From contig NZ_KV917369.1 in the NCBI RefSeq assembly GCF_002019595.1, forward strand, positions 158,458-222,457: 64,000 nt of DNA, written 5' to 3'. The position numbers and the translations under genes are program-made. Source of the stretch: Priestia abyssalis. GTDB lineage: Bacteria > Bacillota > Bacilli > Bacillales > Bacillaceae_H. The notes below the pieces were generated by a model. The model did no database searches. It was given only the letters and a program-made list of their open reading frames with translations, and had not been told where the DNA came from. This document shows, piece after piece, positions 38,601 to 46,679 of the stretch (positions are counted from its first letter, which is position 1; every line of letters starts with the position of its first letter).

Positions 38601-38762
38601 ATGGCGGTTGTTATCATTTTTGGTTTGTTGTTTTCAACCATTTTTACGCTAGTATTAATACCAGTTGTTTATACATTCATTGATGATTTCGGCAGTAAAG
38701 TGAAGCGATTCCGCTTCCCGCGCCGCCGTAAACAAAAGCAAACAGAGGAAATTGAACTATAA
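35640..38762 (+). CDS. RND efflux pump (AcrB/SwrC family)
   Basis: A 1040-residue proton-driven exporter of the HAE1-type RND group, close in size to SwrC (YerP) of B. subtilis, which exports surfactin and other amphiphiles. Hallmarks: SVKRPVGVIMIVLGL in the first span, two large external loops, the proton-relay span GIGMMVDSAIVILEHIFDLR, and the repeat half with GIVVNNAIVLVEYINLQRQ. GTG 35640 follows AGGAGGAGAAG one base after the adaptor stop, so the two are co-translated. The substrate cannot be told. A repeat element (copy 2) follows. Confidence 0.92.
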   Translation: MKIVDTSVKRPVGVIMIVLGLIVLGIVSLKNLAIDLYPKIEVPVAVITTTYQGASPQEVEKLISEPIESVVGSIQGVDSIQSVSSPSSSLVVMQFDWGTNIDNALNDIRERIDQVAGMLPEDADRPSVLRIDPQQTPVMWIGFAGAAPEKLQKVVEDRIEPAFERVDGVASVGTQGGKQREIRVEIDQASLNSYGLSADQVVNALRAENQAASAGNLEKGTQDLQVRIDGEFTEVDDIKNTSIQLQDGRTISVDDVAKVNDTYKETLTLSQVDQKPALVLSILKQSDGNTVKVADEMYKAIEKANEELKKDGLKLSIIMDTSTFIRQSISSVVNNMIMGAVLSTIVLLLFLRSIRATLVIGMTIPIAIISTFTLMYFTGETLNILSMGGLALGIGMMVDSAIVILEHIFDLRQKGVPLKEAAIRGGKELAPAVIASTLTSVVVFAPIVFVEGLAAELFRPLALTVSFSLLASLVAALTLVPMLSSKMLTRQVKTAAEQELEEEKTGRLHAFTRKVVDKYRKFLKWALNHRKTVLLSTLLLIVASFGLVPFIGTSFIPPSDQGQLSIDIVTREGARIEETQAIVEEVDKRLSKYKKIIDTNYVTIGGGNSGFGSPASNQAGYIIQLVKPEERDMTTSAFIKKMEKEVQDIPGAEFKVGEMDPGLGSGSPVDIKISGPELDVLKDLAQQVMWVIEDVKGTYNIDSTVAEGRPEIKIEVKRDILSQYGLSYQQVMNEIKLGFDGQVATRYREEGSEYDVRVLLPEDRRQTIRDLENMVIRSNNGIDVPLSAVAELKQVQGPAEINRDNQQRQVSVTSDIRDRDLGSINKELQRKIDQLSMPEGYTVSMGGQGEEMAESFQSLALALVLSVFLVYLVMAVQFDSFAYPFVVMFSLPTTVVGVLVGLAVTQKPLSVPAFIGLIMLAGIVVNNAIVLVEYINLQRQKGVERMEAIVDAGLSRMRPIFMTTLTTVLGMIPLALGIGEGAEAQSPMAVVIIFGLLFSTIFTLVLIPVVYTFIDDFGSKVKRFRFPRRRKQKQTEEIEL

Positions 38763-38865
38763 GAATGACCCAAAGGGCAAAATACAGCCCTTTGGGTCAT
38801 TCTAATGAAAGGCCCCGTCACGAAATCCTTGGTTTTACTGGATTTTCACGACGGGGCCTTTCATT
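38762..38865. repeat. composite intergenic repeat, copy 2 (hairpins A+B)
   Basis: Hairpin A: AGAATGACCCAAAGGGC (38762-38778) with its complement (38787-38803). Hairpin B (38804-38865): AATGAAAGGCCCCGTC arms with inner AATCC/GGATT and loop TTGGTTTTACT. The B loop is the reverse complement of the loop in copies 1 and 4 although the A-B order is the same. It lies between convergent genes. Confidence 0.85.
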
Positions 38866-38911
38866 AAAAATCAGTTTTGGTGCTTCATTAGAGACTTATG
38901 AGATAGCTTCT

Positions 38912-39476
38912 TTAAAATACTATTGCCTGGACGATTGTAATGACACCTGCAAGGATTAAAAATCCAATACTATATTTTAACGTGAAGCGGAAGAGATTCG
39001 CTTCTTTGCCGACAAGACCAACTGCTCCTGTAGCGACAGCAATGGATTGAGGAGAGAGCATTTTAGCTATCACACCGCCGGCAGTATTGGCTGCAACCAG
39101 AATGATCGGCAATACTTGGATTTGGCTTGCTGTGGTTGTTTGCAAACTTCCGAATAGAGCGTTATTTGATACAACAGATCCTGTTAAAAATACTCCGATC
39201 CATCCTAAAGCAGGAGATAAAAATGGAAATACATCAGCAGTATGGGCCAGATGGCATAAACGGCACCATATCCCGCTGCACCAATGACCATATTAACCGG
39301 CATTTTATAAAACATAATGGTAATAATCATGGAAATAATGACAATAGAACCAGCAGCCACATAAGCTTTCATTTTAAAAACAGTTAAACCTAAAAAGAAA
39401 ATAGAACCGGAATGACAGCAACTATCGCTGAAAACCATATATTTTGCATTGAATCATATACTTGAGTCCAACCCAT
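38912..39476 (-). pseudogene. lctP: L-lactate permease (lctP) remnant
   Basis: The minus strand starts with ATG 39476 behind a good GAGGTGAA site and reads MGWTQVYDSMQNIWFSAI, the LctP N-terminus, then hits a frameshift stop; a second frame continues with LGLTVFKMKAYVAAG. Near 39240 the sequence jumps to the C-terminal part ([16 protein letters not shown], then [20 protein letters not shown]) and ends at a normal stop. Only about 565 of roughly 1,650 bases remain, so most of the 12-span carrier is gone. It follows an ldh remnant in the order of the B. subtilis ldh-lctP operon. Confidence 0.85.
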
Positions 39477-39481
39477 GTTGT

Positions 39482-39724
<243 letters not shown>

Positions 39725-39827
39725 TCATGGCCGAGGTGTATCGTTTTTGAAAAGCGGGGTAAAGTGAAATGAAGTTGATGGGCATGGTAAAAGAAGAAAG
39801 GTATACACTTTGTTGGAATGTAAAAAA

Positions 39828-39864
39828 GCATCTTAATAAGAGAAATCGACCTCCATTAAGATGC
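39828..39864 (-). terminator. terminator of the nitrilase-like gene
   Basis: GCATCTTAAT and ATTAAGATGC, perfect 10-base arms; on the minus strand it is followed by T6. It lies 34 bases past the stop of the 39898-40752 gene. Confidence 0.85.
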
Positions 39865-39897
39865 CTACTTTTTTAAATGGTATTTTCGGTTCCTTTA

Positions 39898-40752
39898 TTA
39901 TACTCGTTCGTAAAAGTTGAGGCGTCTGTCTTGCCATGTGGAGACAGAACCGCTCTGCCTTGATTTTTGTAAAAGTTCGAAGTCTAGGTCGGCAGTGATG
40001 ATCATGTCTTGATTAATCATTCCTTCATCTAACATTCCGCCCATTGGAAATCCAAGATCGTTTGGTGTAATAATGGCGGCTTGCCCAAAGTTGGCTCTCA
40101 TAAAATCGACAGTCGGCAATGAACCGATTGTTCCGGTCAACACGACATAGATTTGGTTTTCGATGGCTCTTGCATGGCTTGTGTAGCGAACACGATGGAA
40201 GCCATGGCGGTCGTCGGTGCAAGAAGGGCAAAAGATGATATCGGCTCCTTTAGCCCTTGCCATTCTTGATAGTTCAGGAAATTCGATATCGTAGCATGTC
40301 AAAATGGCGATTTTCAGTTTGCCTGCCTCGAAAATCTGGAATTTATCACCCGCTTTAATGTTCCAATCATAGAATTCTGTAGGAGTGATATGCAATTTAT
40401 CTTGTGTATCCATTTTTCCATCCGGATGAAAAAGATGAGCGGTATTGTATAAATGCCCATCACGCTCCGTAATGTGCGTGCCGCCGATAATGTAAACTTG
40501 ATACTGCCCGGCCATTTTTGAAAAGAATTGTTGATAGTCGTTCGTGAATCTTGGCAAATAAGAAATCGGGAATGCTTTTCCTTCTTCATCCCCAATGGAA
40601 AGCAGCTGTGTTGTTAAAAATTCGGGGAATAAGATATATTCCGAATTGAACTCTTTCGCTGTTTTAATGTAGTGTTCAATATAAAGTTTGAATTCATCTA
40701 TATTTTGAATGGTTTTTAATGGATATTGAACAGCTGAGACGCGTATCTTCAA
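39898..40752 (-). CDS. carbon-nitrogen hydrolase (nitrilase superfamily)
   Basis: A 284-residue amidohydrolase of the nitrilase superfamily. The Glu-Lys-Cys triad is visible: Glu in YILFPEFLTTQLLS, Lys in QDKLHITPTEFYDW and Cys in AILTCYDIEFPELSRMAR. It closely resembles the C-terminal half of YhcX (48672-50213) in layout and in segments such as CYDIEFPEL and QSGSVSTWQDRR/QSGTVRQLKDRR, so the two are paralogues; this one lacks the acetyltransferase half. The substrate is an amide or nitrile that cannot be named. ATG 40752 has GGGGGAATTC upstream. Confidence 0.87.
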   Translation of the reverse strand: MKIRVSAVQYPLKTIQNIDEFKLYIEHYIKTAKEFNSEYILFPEFLTTQLLSIGDEEGKAFPISYLPRFTNDYQQFFSKMAGQYQVYIIGGTHITERDGHLYNTAHLFHPDGKMDTQDKLHITPTEFYDWNIKAGDKFQIFEAGKLKIAILTCYDIEFPELSRMARAKGADIIFCPSCTDDRHGFHRVRYTSHARAIENQIYVVLTGTIGSLPTVDFMRANFGQAAIITPNDLGFPMGGMLDEGMINQDMIITADLDFELLQKSRQSGSVSTWQDRRLNFYERV

Positions 40753-40843
40753 GTGAATTCCCCCTTATTATACAAAATACATTTATTATAGGGGGGATTG
40801 TAATAAATATCAATAATTAGAGTAAGAAAAGAGGAGGGGAAAA

Positions 40844-41029
40844 ATGATAAAGGTATATCGTGAGCAAGACAGATTTAAAGCAAACCATGGGTGGCTTCAA
40901 AGTGCTTTTAGCTTTTCGTTTGCGGAGTATTTTGATCCAAATAACTTAAACTTTGGACCAATGTGTGTCTTGAATATAGAGAGAAGAAGTCCAATAAATG
41001 GATGGGGAGAAATTGAAATTCTTTATTAA
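40844..41029 (+). pseudogene. pirin-family N-terminal remnant
   Basis: A 61-codon frame starting at ATG 40844 behind AGGAGGGG. It reads MIKVYREQDRFKANHGWLQS, then FSFSFAEYFDPNNLNFGPM, the beginning of pirin/quercetinase-like proteins (about 230-290 residues). Around NGWGEIEI the sequence has lost bases that should encode the metal-binding His motif, and it stops soon after. No further homology follows. It is thus a decayed 5' end with a still-good ribosome site. Confidence 0.75.
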
Positions 41030-41101
41030 TGGGAATGTTCAGTGAGTTTGACAAGGGAAACTCATTTTGCATAGGGCTAAATATTTTTATGCTTGCTATA
41101 T

Positions 41102-41113
41102 ACGTTCGAACGT
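41102..41113. promoter_or_regulatory. 12-bp palindrome upstream of the CDF gene
   Basis: ACGTTCGAACGT is a perfect palindrome about 90 bases before the CDF start. It could be an operator for a dimeric regulator; nothing in the window binds it by known consensus. Confidence 0.3.
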
Positions 41114-41199
41114 TCAACTATGTTGCTGTAGACCCACCCGAAGCAGGTTTGATACACTAGTTTTACTTATAGAGCCAATAAGAAAGGTGAACGGAAAAT

Positions 41200-42081
41200 A
41201 TGAGTGAGAAAGGGTATGAACTTGCGGAAAGAGGAGCTTGGATCAGCATTGCTGCTTACATAGTTTTGTCTTTATTTAAATTGTTGACAGGGGCTTTTGC
41301 AAACTCAGAAGCTTTGCGGGCAGACGGCTTGAATAATTTTACCGATATCATCGCATCTATCACCGTTTTAATCGGATTAAAAATCTCTAAAAAACCTCGA
41401 GATGAAAATCATCCTTATGGACATTCACGTGCAGAAAATGTTGCTTCTTTAATGGCCTCTTTCATTATGCTGCTGATTGGGATGCAAGTTTTATATGAAG
41501 CTGTGCACTCGATTTTTGCTGCAAAAGAGCAAACCCCGGACTTACTGGCTGCTTGGGCTGCTTTAGCGGCTGCCATTATTATGCTCATTGTTTATTTATA
41601 TAATCAGCGGTTGGCCAAGCAGCTGAATAGCCAAGCTTTAAAAGCGGTCGCTAAAGATAACTTGTCTGACGCTTTAGTGAGTATAGGGGCAATAGTTGGA
41701 ATTGTCGGGGCGCAGTTTGGCCTGCCATGGCTGGATCCTCTTGCTGCTTTTTTTGTCGGTCTTATCATTATGAAAACGGCAATCGATATTTTTAAAGAAG
41801 CTTCTCATTTATTGACGGATGGTTTTGATGAAGAAAAGTTATTGGAATATAAACAAGTCATCGAATCGGTGCCCGGTGTCAAAAGTGTAAGGGACTTAAA
41901 AGCACGGATGCAAGGCAATCACATTTTATTGGATGTTACGGTAAAAGTAGATCCTTCTTTGAGTGTAATAAAAAGTCATTTCATTGCCGATCAAATTGAA
42001 GAGATGATGGAAGATTTGCATAAGGTTCGATCAACCTTTGTTCACATTGAGCCAGATGTAAAAGAAAAAAGCAGCCAATGA
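41200..42081 (+). CDS. cation diffusion facilitator (MneP/MneS-like exporter)
   Basis: A 293-residue CDF metal exporter. Six spans are predicted; the metal site is visible as LRADGLNNFTDIIAS in span 2 and AKDNLSDALVSIGA in span 5, the DxxxD pairs with N and D residues found in manganese-type CDFs. HPYGHSRAENVASL follows span 3 as usual. The C-terminal 85 residues form the cytoplasmic ferredoxin-like domain (SVPGVKSVRDLKARMQGNHI). The closest relatives I recall are B. subtilis YeaB/YdfM, manganese exporters. ATG 41200 has AAAGGTGA upstream. Metal specificity is inferred. Confidence 0.9.
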   Translation: MSEKGYELAERGAWISIAAYIVLSLFKLLTGAFANSEALRADGLNNFTDIIASITVLIGLKISKKPRDENHPYGHSRAENVASLMASFIMLLIGMQVLYEAVHSIFAAKEQTPDLLAAWAALAAAIIMLIVYLYNQRLAKQLNSQALKAVAKDNLSDALVSIGAIVGIVGAQFGLPWLDPLAAFFVGLIIMKTAIDIFKEASHLLTDGFDEEKLLEYKQVIESVPGVKSVRDLKARMQGNHILLDVTVKVDPSLSVIKSHFIADQIEEMMEDLHKVRSTFVHIEPDVKEKSSQ

Positions 42082-42092
42082 GCTGCTTTTTT
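42067..42092 (+). terminator. CDF gene terminator
   Basis: AAAAGCAGC and GCTGCTTTT around CAATGA, ending in T6; it overlaps the last codons of the gene. Confidence 0.88.
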
Positions 42093-42146
42093 AGATAGAG
42101 AGGGGGAAAGGTGTATTTAACCCAAAAAAGTAATTTTTTAGCAGGA

Positions 42147-42161
42147 ATGCAAACGATTTCA
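42147..42161 (+). promoter_or_regulatory. cre-like site before the aldo/keto reductase
   Basis: ATGCAAACGATTTCA fits WTGNAANCGNWNNCW at every fixed position, 62 bases before the start codon. One position (C for W) departs from the stricter TGWAANCGNTNWCA form, so CcpA control is possible but unproven. Confidence 0.5.
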
Positions 42162-42223
42162 CCTATAGAGAAATTTATGAGAAAATAAAGTGACTTACTT
42201 ATCATGATAGGGAGGAAATAAGG

Positions 42224-43054
42224 ATGGTTAAAAATTTGCAAGATTGTACTACATTACATAATGGTGTAAAAATGCCGTGGTTCGGTTTAGGTGTTTACAA
42301 AGTAGAAGAAGGGCAGGAAGTGATTGATTCTGTAAAAGCCGCTATTAAAAATGGATATCGTAGTATTGATACTGCTGCGATTTATCGAAATGAAGAAGGC
42401 GTTGGGCAGGCGATTAAAGAATCCGGTGTTCCTCGTGAAGAGCTTTTCATTACAACGAAAGTATGGAACGCCGCTCAAAGAGCAGATGCTGCATTAGAAG
42501 CATTTGAAAGAAGTATGACCAAGCTTGGGCTGGATTATTTAGATTTATATTTAATTCACTGGCCTGTAGAGGGCAAGTATAAAGAAACATGGAAGGTACT
42601 TGAAAAATTGTACAAAGATGGACGTGTACGCGCTATCGGGGTAAGTAATTTCCAAATTCATCATTTAGAAGATTTGATGAAAGATGCAGAGATTAAACCG
42701 ATGGTGAATCAGGTTGAATATCATCCTCGCCTGGCTCAAAAAGAACTGCACGAGTTTTGTCAAAAGAACAATATTCAGTTAGAAGCCTGGTCACCATTGA
42801 TGCAAGGTGAATTATTAAATAATGAAACGTTAAAAGAGATTGCAGAGAAGTATAATAAGTCTGTAGCACAAGTCATTTTGCGATGGGATCTGCAAAATGA
42901 AGTAGTAACTATTCCAAAGTCAATAAAAGAGCATCGCATTATTGAAAACGCCGATATCTTTGACTTTGAATTAACACGAGAAGATATGAATAAAATTGAC
43001 GCTTTAAATGAAGATCGCCGTGTTGGGCCAGACCCTGATAACTTTGATTTCTAA
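42224..43054 (+). CDS. yvgN: aldo/keto reductase (YvgN-like)
   Basis: NADPH-dependent reductase of 276 residues, the same length as B. subtilis YvgN (glyoxal/methylglyoxal reductase). The AKR signatures are present: GYRSIDTAAIYRNEEGVG (catalytic Asp and Tyr), LFITTKVWN (Lys), LDLYLIHWP (His), GVSNFQIHHLEDL, and IPKSIKEHRIIENADIFDF for cofactor binding. It probably detoxifies reactive aldehydes. ATG 42224 has AGGGAGGAA upstream; a cre-like site lies further up. Confidence 0.92.
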   Translation: MVKNLQDCTTLHNGVKMPWFGLGVYKVEEGQEVIDSVKAAIKNGYRSIDTAAIYRNEEGVGQAIKESGVPREELFITTKVWNAAQRADAALEAFERSMTKLGLDYLDLYLIHWPVEGKYKETWKVLEKLYKDGRVRAIGVSNFQIHHLEDLMKDAEIKPMVNQVEYHPRLAQKELHEFCQKNNIQLEAWSPLMQGELLNNETLKEIAEKYNKSVAQVILRWDLQNEVVTIPKSIKEHRIIENADIFDFELTREDMNKIDALNEDRRVGPDPDNFDF

Positions 43055-43056
43055 TA

Positions 43057-43090
43057 AAGAAAGAGGATCCTTTTTGGGATCCTCTTTCTT
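43057..43090. terminator. two-way terminator
   Basis: AAGAAAGAGGATCC and GGATCCTCTTTCTT, perfect 14-base arms, between convergent yvgN and the symporter gene. Confidence 0.9.
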
Positions 43091-43092
43091 CA

Positions 43093-44283
43093 TTAGCTGG
43101 CTTTGGAAGCTGGTACATGTTGAATATTTTTCTTAGCTGTCAGTTTATCTACGATACCAGCAATGGCGCCATCTCCTGTTACGTTGCAAGCGGTACCGAA
43201 GCTGTCTTGAGCCAAGTATAGAGCAATCATCAATGAAAGCATTGTTTGATCAAATCCGAGCATTGTTTCCAAAAGTCCCAATGCAGCCATGACAGCACCG
43301 CCCGGTACACCCGGAGCTGCAACCATTGTCACGCCAAGCATTAAAATAAATGGCATCATCGCAGCGAAAGACGCTTGTTGTCCGTTTAGAAGCATAACGG
43401 CCATAGAACAAGAAATAAGTGTAATCATACTTCCTGATAAATGGATGGTTGCTAATAAAGGAATGGAAAAATCAGCTACTTTTTCACGAACACCCGCTTT
43501 TTTAGCATGTTCCAGTGTAACTGGAATAGTAGAGGCGGATGATTGAGTACCTAGAGCTGTGAAATAGGCGGGCATCATGCCTTTCAACAGGGCCAATGGA
43601 TTTTTACGTGCCAATGTTCCGTTAACTGTATATTGAATTGTCAGCATGACGAAATGAAGCACAATGATCATGACAAATACTTTGGCAAAAACGGCCATAA
43701 TGGTTTGAACTTGTCCGCCTTGTGTCATATTTGCAAAAATCCCTAAAATGTGAACCGGTAATAGTGGAATGATAACACGTGAAATAATCATCTCCACGAT
43801 GCTGCGGAACTCGGTCATCACATTTTTTAATGCGTTCCCTTTTAAAGAAGCCATTCCAAGACCTAGAGCGAAAGCTAATACTAAAGCTGTCATGACTCCC
43901 ATAATAGGAGGGATTTCTAGTTTAAAAAATGGTGCTAAAAGTGCTTCTTCAGGATTTTCAAAGGCTTCTGAAGCACCACTTTTTAAAAGGATAGGATAAA
44001 GGCTGCGTGCAGCAAAGAAAGCAAGCAAGCCTGCTGCGATCGTTGAGGCGTAAGCCAAAAGCGTTGTAAGTCCAAGAAGCTTTCCGGCCCCTTTGCCAAT
44101 TTCACCAATACCTGGTGCGATAAATCCAACAATGATTAAAGGAATGGCAAACCCTAAGAAGTTGCCAAAAATCCCATTAAAAGTTGCTAATATACGAACA
44201 GTCCAATCAGGAGCGATGCTGCCGATTAGAATACCGAAGATGATGGCTAATATGATTCGAGGTAAAAGTCCGATCTTTTTCAT
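43093..44283 (-). CDS. dicarboxylate/amino acid:cation symporter (DAACS family)
   Basis: An approximately 396-residue carrier of the DAACS (SLC1-like) superfamily, more divergent than DctP. Shared features: an N-terminal PRIILAIIFGILIG, the serine re-entrant loop TALGTQSSASTIPVTLE, the AAPGVPGGAVMAALGLL segment and the ion-site loop DSFGTACNVTGDGAIAGIVD. These suggest an amino-acid substrate such as serine/threonine more than C4 acids, but this is inference. ATG 44283 is preceded by GGGGGACATC; earlier codons lack a site. Confidence 0.87.
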   Translation of the reverse strand: MKKIGLLPRIILAIIFGILIGSIAPDWTVRILATFNGIFGNFLGFAIPLIIVGFIAPGIGEIGKGAGKLLGLTTLLAYASTIAAGLLAFFAARSLYPILLKSGASEAFENPEEALLAPFFKLEIPPIMGVMTALVLAFALGLGMASLKGNALKNVMTEFRSIVEMIISRVIIPLLPVHILGIFANMTQGGQVQTIMAVFAKVFVMIIVLHFVMLTIQYTVNGTLARKNPLALLKGMMPAYFTALGTQSSASTIPVTLEHAKKAGVREKVADFSIPLLATIHLSGSMITLISCSMAVMLLNGQQASFAAMMPFILMLGVTMVAAPGVPGGAVMAALGLLETMLGFDQTMLSLMIALYLAQDSFGTACNVTGDGAIAGIVDKLTAKKNIQHVPASKAS

Positions 44284-44510
44284 GATGTCCCCCATGGAAA
44301 AACAATTGTATTTTATAGACGTATTATACACACTATCTCCTAAAAAGTTAATAGTTTTGTATAATTTTTTAGTATAATAATTTTTCGGTGGGTAAAAATG
44401 AATTTACGGAAAATTCTTATATTTTACAAGTGGATTCGAGATGAATGTAGAGTAAGGAGTGTGAAGTTAAGTTATATTTGTATATGAAATAAGAAGAGGA
44501 TAAAAACATA

Positions 44511-44542
44511 GAAGCATAAAAGAGCAGTGTCTTTTACGCCTC
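44511..44542 (-). terminator. yhcT terminator
   Basis: On the minus strand GAGGCGTAAAAGA and TCTTTTATGCTTC (with G:U/A:C flaws) are followed by TATGTTTTT, 12 bases after the yhcT stop. Confidence 0.65.
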
Positions 44543-44553
44543 TGTGTTGGTGT

Positions 44554-45483
44554 TTAGATATTATATTGTTTTAAAATAACCGATTCGTAATGTTTAAAGA
44601 TACCAGGAGGCAGCGGGGCTAATGCTTCGATTTTTTCTTGTGTAAATGGATGTTGCAGCTGTAAACGTACTGCATGGAGAACCTGCTGTCCAATAGAAGC
44701 GGGCAGTCCACCATAAAGGGTATCGCCAATAAGAGGATGACCCAGATGGCTCATATGTACACGAATTTGGTGTGTGCGACCTGTTTCCAGGGATAGCTCC
44801 ACTAATGTTTGCTGAAATTTGTGGTTTCGATGCAATACACGATAATGTGTGACGGCATGTTGGCCGGATGGAGAGACACGTCTTCTGGTGGCATGGTGCC
44901 GGTCACGTCCAATCGGTTGATTAATGGTACCTTTGTTTTGTTTGACGATTCCATTTACAAGGGCAATATAGGTTCGTTTAATTTCTCTTTTTTCCAGCAT
45001 TTTATCTAAAATGGCCGCAACAAGAGGGTGTTTAGCAAACAGAATGGCTCCTGACGTGTCACGGTCTAAACGATGGATATGCCTCGGTGCCGTCTGTAAT
45101 CCTTCTGTTAAAAAGTGAAATGCCACCATATTGGAAAGGGTTTTCTTATCCCCTTGCTCGTTGGGATGTGTATCAATTCCAGCCGGTTTATTAGTGATCA
45201 GAAAATGTTCATCTTCATATAATAAATCGAGTTCCGTGTAAAAAGGAGGAAATGTTTGTTCTTCCGGAAAGTAAAATTGTGCTTGAAGCCGGTCATTGGC
45301 ATGGAGCAGCTGGTTCCAGCCAACTACTTCATTATTAAGTTTTACCTGTTTGTTCATTCGAAATTGATGAAGAAGCTTTTTAGGCATCTTCCATTCATCT
45401 TTCAAAAAAGTTTCAATAGTTTTTCCGGTTTGTCCGCTAGTTATAATCGCTTCAAACCAGTCGCCTTTTCTAGATATTAACAT
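44554..45483 (-). CDS. yhcT: RluA-family pseudouridine synthase (YhcT-like)
   Basis: Isomerises uridine to pseudouridine in rRNA or tRNA. The 309-residue protein has the RluA motif HRLDRDTSGAILFAKHP with the catalytic Asp, NKPAGIDTHPNEQGD, and LETGRTHQIRVHMSHLGHPLIGDTLYGG near the end; an S4-like N-terminus (residues 10-85) is present. ATG 45483 is preferred because AGGTGAT lies 5 bases upstream; a GTG three codons earlier overlaps that site. Next to yhcU, as in B. subtilis. Confidence 0.9.
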   Translation of the reverse strand: MLISRKGDWFEAIITSGQTGKTIETFLKDEWKMPKKLLHQFRMNKQVKLNNEVVGWNQLLHANDRLQAQFYFPEEQTFPPFYTELDLLYEDEHFLITNKPAGIDTHPNEQGDKKTLSNMVAFHFLTEGLQTAPRHIHRLDRDTSGAILFAKHPLVAAILDKMLEKREIKRTYIALVNGIVKQNKGTINQPIGRDRHHATRRRVSPSGQHAVTHYRVLHRNHKFQQTLVELSLETGRTHQIRVHMSHLGHPLIGDTLYGGLPASIGQQVLHAVRLQLQHPFTQEKIEALAPLPPGIFKHYESVILKQYNI

Positions 45484-45661
45484 TATTATCACCTATCCAT
45501 CTACATTGTTTAAAAGCATATTATAAAGATTGAATGGCGGTACAGTGTTGTTCCTTATATTGGAAGGTCAAGGAACAAATACCTTACCATTTAATTTACA
45601 GTGTATGTTATGCTATACATACGTGAAATTTTGGTGAACAAATAAAAAAGGTGGGTCCACA

Positions 45662-46069
45662 TTGAGGATTGAACGTGCAGCTACTCCTGAAATAGAGACA
45701 TACATAGAAGACCTGAAAAATCAAATTTTATATGAGATTATTCCTCGGTACTTCTCCTCGCAAGAGTTAATAAAAATAGAAAAGCTTCAATTGTTAAATC
45801 CTGATAATGCGTTGAATGCAAGTTATAACGGGTTACTGAAGGAAGCTTTGCAAGTCATCAGCAGCTTGCAGGCACTAATAACCGTCATTGAAAATGTTCG
45901 TTACCGTGACATTCAGCAGCATCATCGCACATTGTTCAATCGTAATGTTGAAACTTTAGACAAATACGGGTTTTCATTTCCGTTAACGATTGATCAATTT
46001 TCAAAAGAAAAATGTCAAATCAATATGTATTATGGTAATCTTGCTGGTTATTCTTTTGCTGTTAATTAA
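45662..46069 (+). CDS. yhcU: YhcU-like protein (DUF5365)
   Basis: A 135-residue soluble protein similar to Bacillus YhcU, of unknown function. It is mostly helical (IETYIEDLKNQILYEIIPRYFS, LKEALQVISSLQALITVIENV) with a C-terminal INMYYGNLAGYSFAVN. TTG 45662 has AAAGGTGG about 8 bases upstream. It lies divergent from yhcT, the same neighbours as in B. subtilis, which is part of the reason for the name. Confidence 0.75.
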   Translation: MRIERAATPEIETYIEDLKNQILYEIIPRYFSSQELIKIEKLQLLNPDNALNASYNGLLKEALQVISSLQALITVIENVRYRDIQQHHRTLFNRNVETLDKYGFSFPLTIDQFSKEKCQINMYYGNLAGYSFAVN

Positions 46070-46162
46070 AAAGTAAACGAGTTCAATTTGTTCTTAAAGA
46101 AAACCTGCACTCGGTGAGAGGATGAGATTTTGCTTCATGATTTTCTCCGCTCGAGTCAATTG

Positions 46163-46205
46163 AGGGAATGCCCCAAAACGATTTATCGTTTTGGGGCATT
46201 CCCTT
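46163..46205. terminator. strong two-way terminator
   Basis: GAGGGAATGCCCCAAAACGA-type arms pair over about 19 bases, followed by TTTTCTT on the plus strand; it separates yhcU from the convergent thiol-oxidoreductase pair. The stem is similar in style to hairpin A of the composite repeats. Confidence 0.88.
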
Positions 46206-46208
46206 TTC

Positions 46209-46673
46209 TTATTTAGTTTCATTAAACCATTTTTTAAATACGTCTTCTTCTTGTGAACCTACAATTCGATCGACTTCTTTTCCGTTTTTATAACGGACAA
46301 TGGTCGGAGTGGACTCAATATTATACTGTGTCCATCCATCTTCAAACTCTAATAAATTAAACATTTTTAAGTCGATGTTCATGTCTTTTGACAACGGCAC
46401 AACAACAGGAGATGTTACACGGCAATGAGGGCAAGTAGGACTATAAAAGTAAATGGTCGCGTCCTGTTTTTCTTCAATTATTTTGTTAAGTTCCTCAGGT
46501 AAAATTTGATTTTTATAATTAGGGTCATCCAGCTGTTTAATGGTTTCGGGGCGAAGCTGTTCTTTATTATATGGATTGCCCTCTGCTTCTTCTTTATTTT
46601 GATAGATTGTTACAAAAGCCAGTGCTCCAAATAACACGACGATAATGGCAGCAAAGATGATAAGTTTCTTCAT
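46209..46673 (-). CDS. membrane-anchored thioredoxin-like protein (CPHC)
   Basis: A 154-residue thioredoxin-fold protein with an N-terminal membrane anchor (about 3-24) and the active site YFYSPTCPHCRVTSP; the cis-Pro loop is ESTPTIVRYKNG. The CPHC motif is that of DsbA/BdbD-type oxidases, but the size and fold order resemble BdbA-like thioredoxins. It should form or shuffle disulfides in exported proteins. The DsbB-like gene 6 bases upstream on the same strand almost certainly reoxidises it. Confidence 0.87.
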   Translation of the reverse strand: MKKLIIFAAIIVVLFGALAFVTIYQNKEEAEGNPYNKEQLRPETIKQLDDPNYKNQILPEELNKIIEEKQDATIYFYSPTCPHCRVTSPVVVPLSKDMNIDLKMFNLLEFEDGWTQYNIESTPTIVRYKNGKEVDRIVGSQEEDVFKKWFNETK

Positions 46674-46679
46674 TAACTT

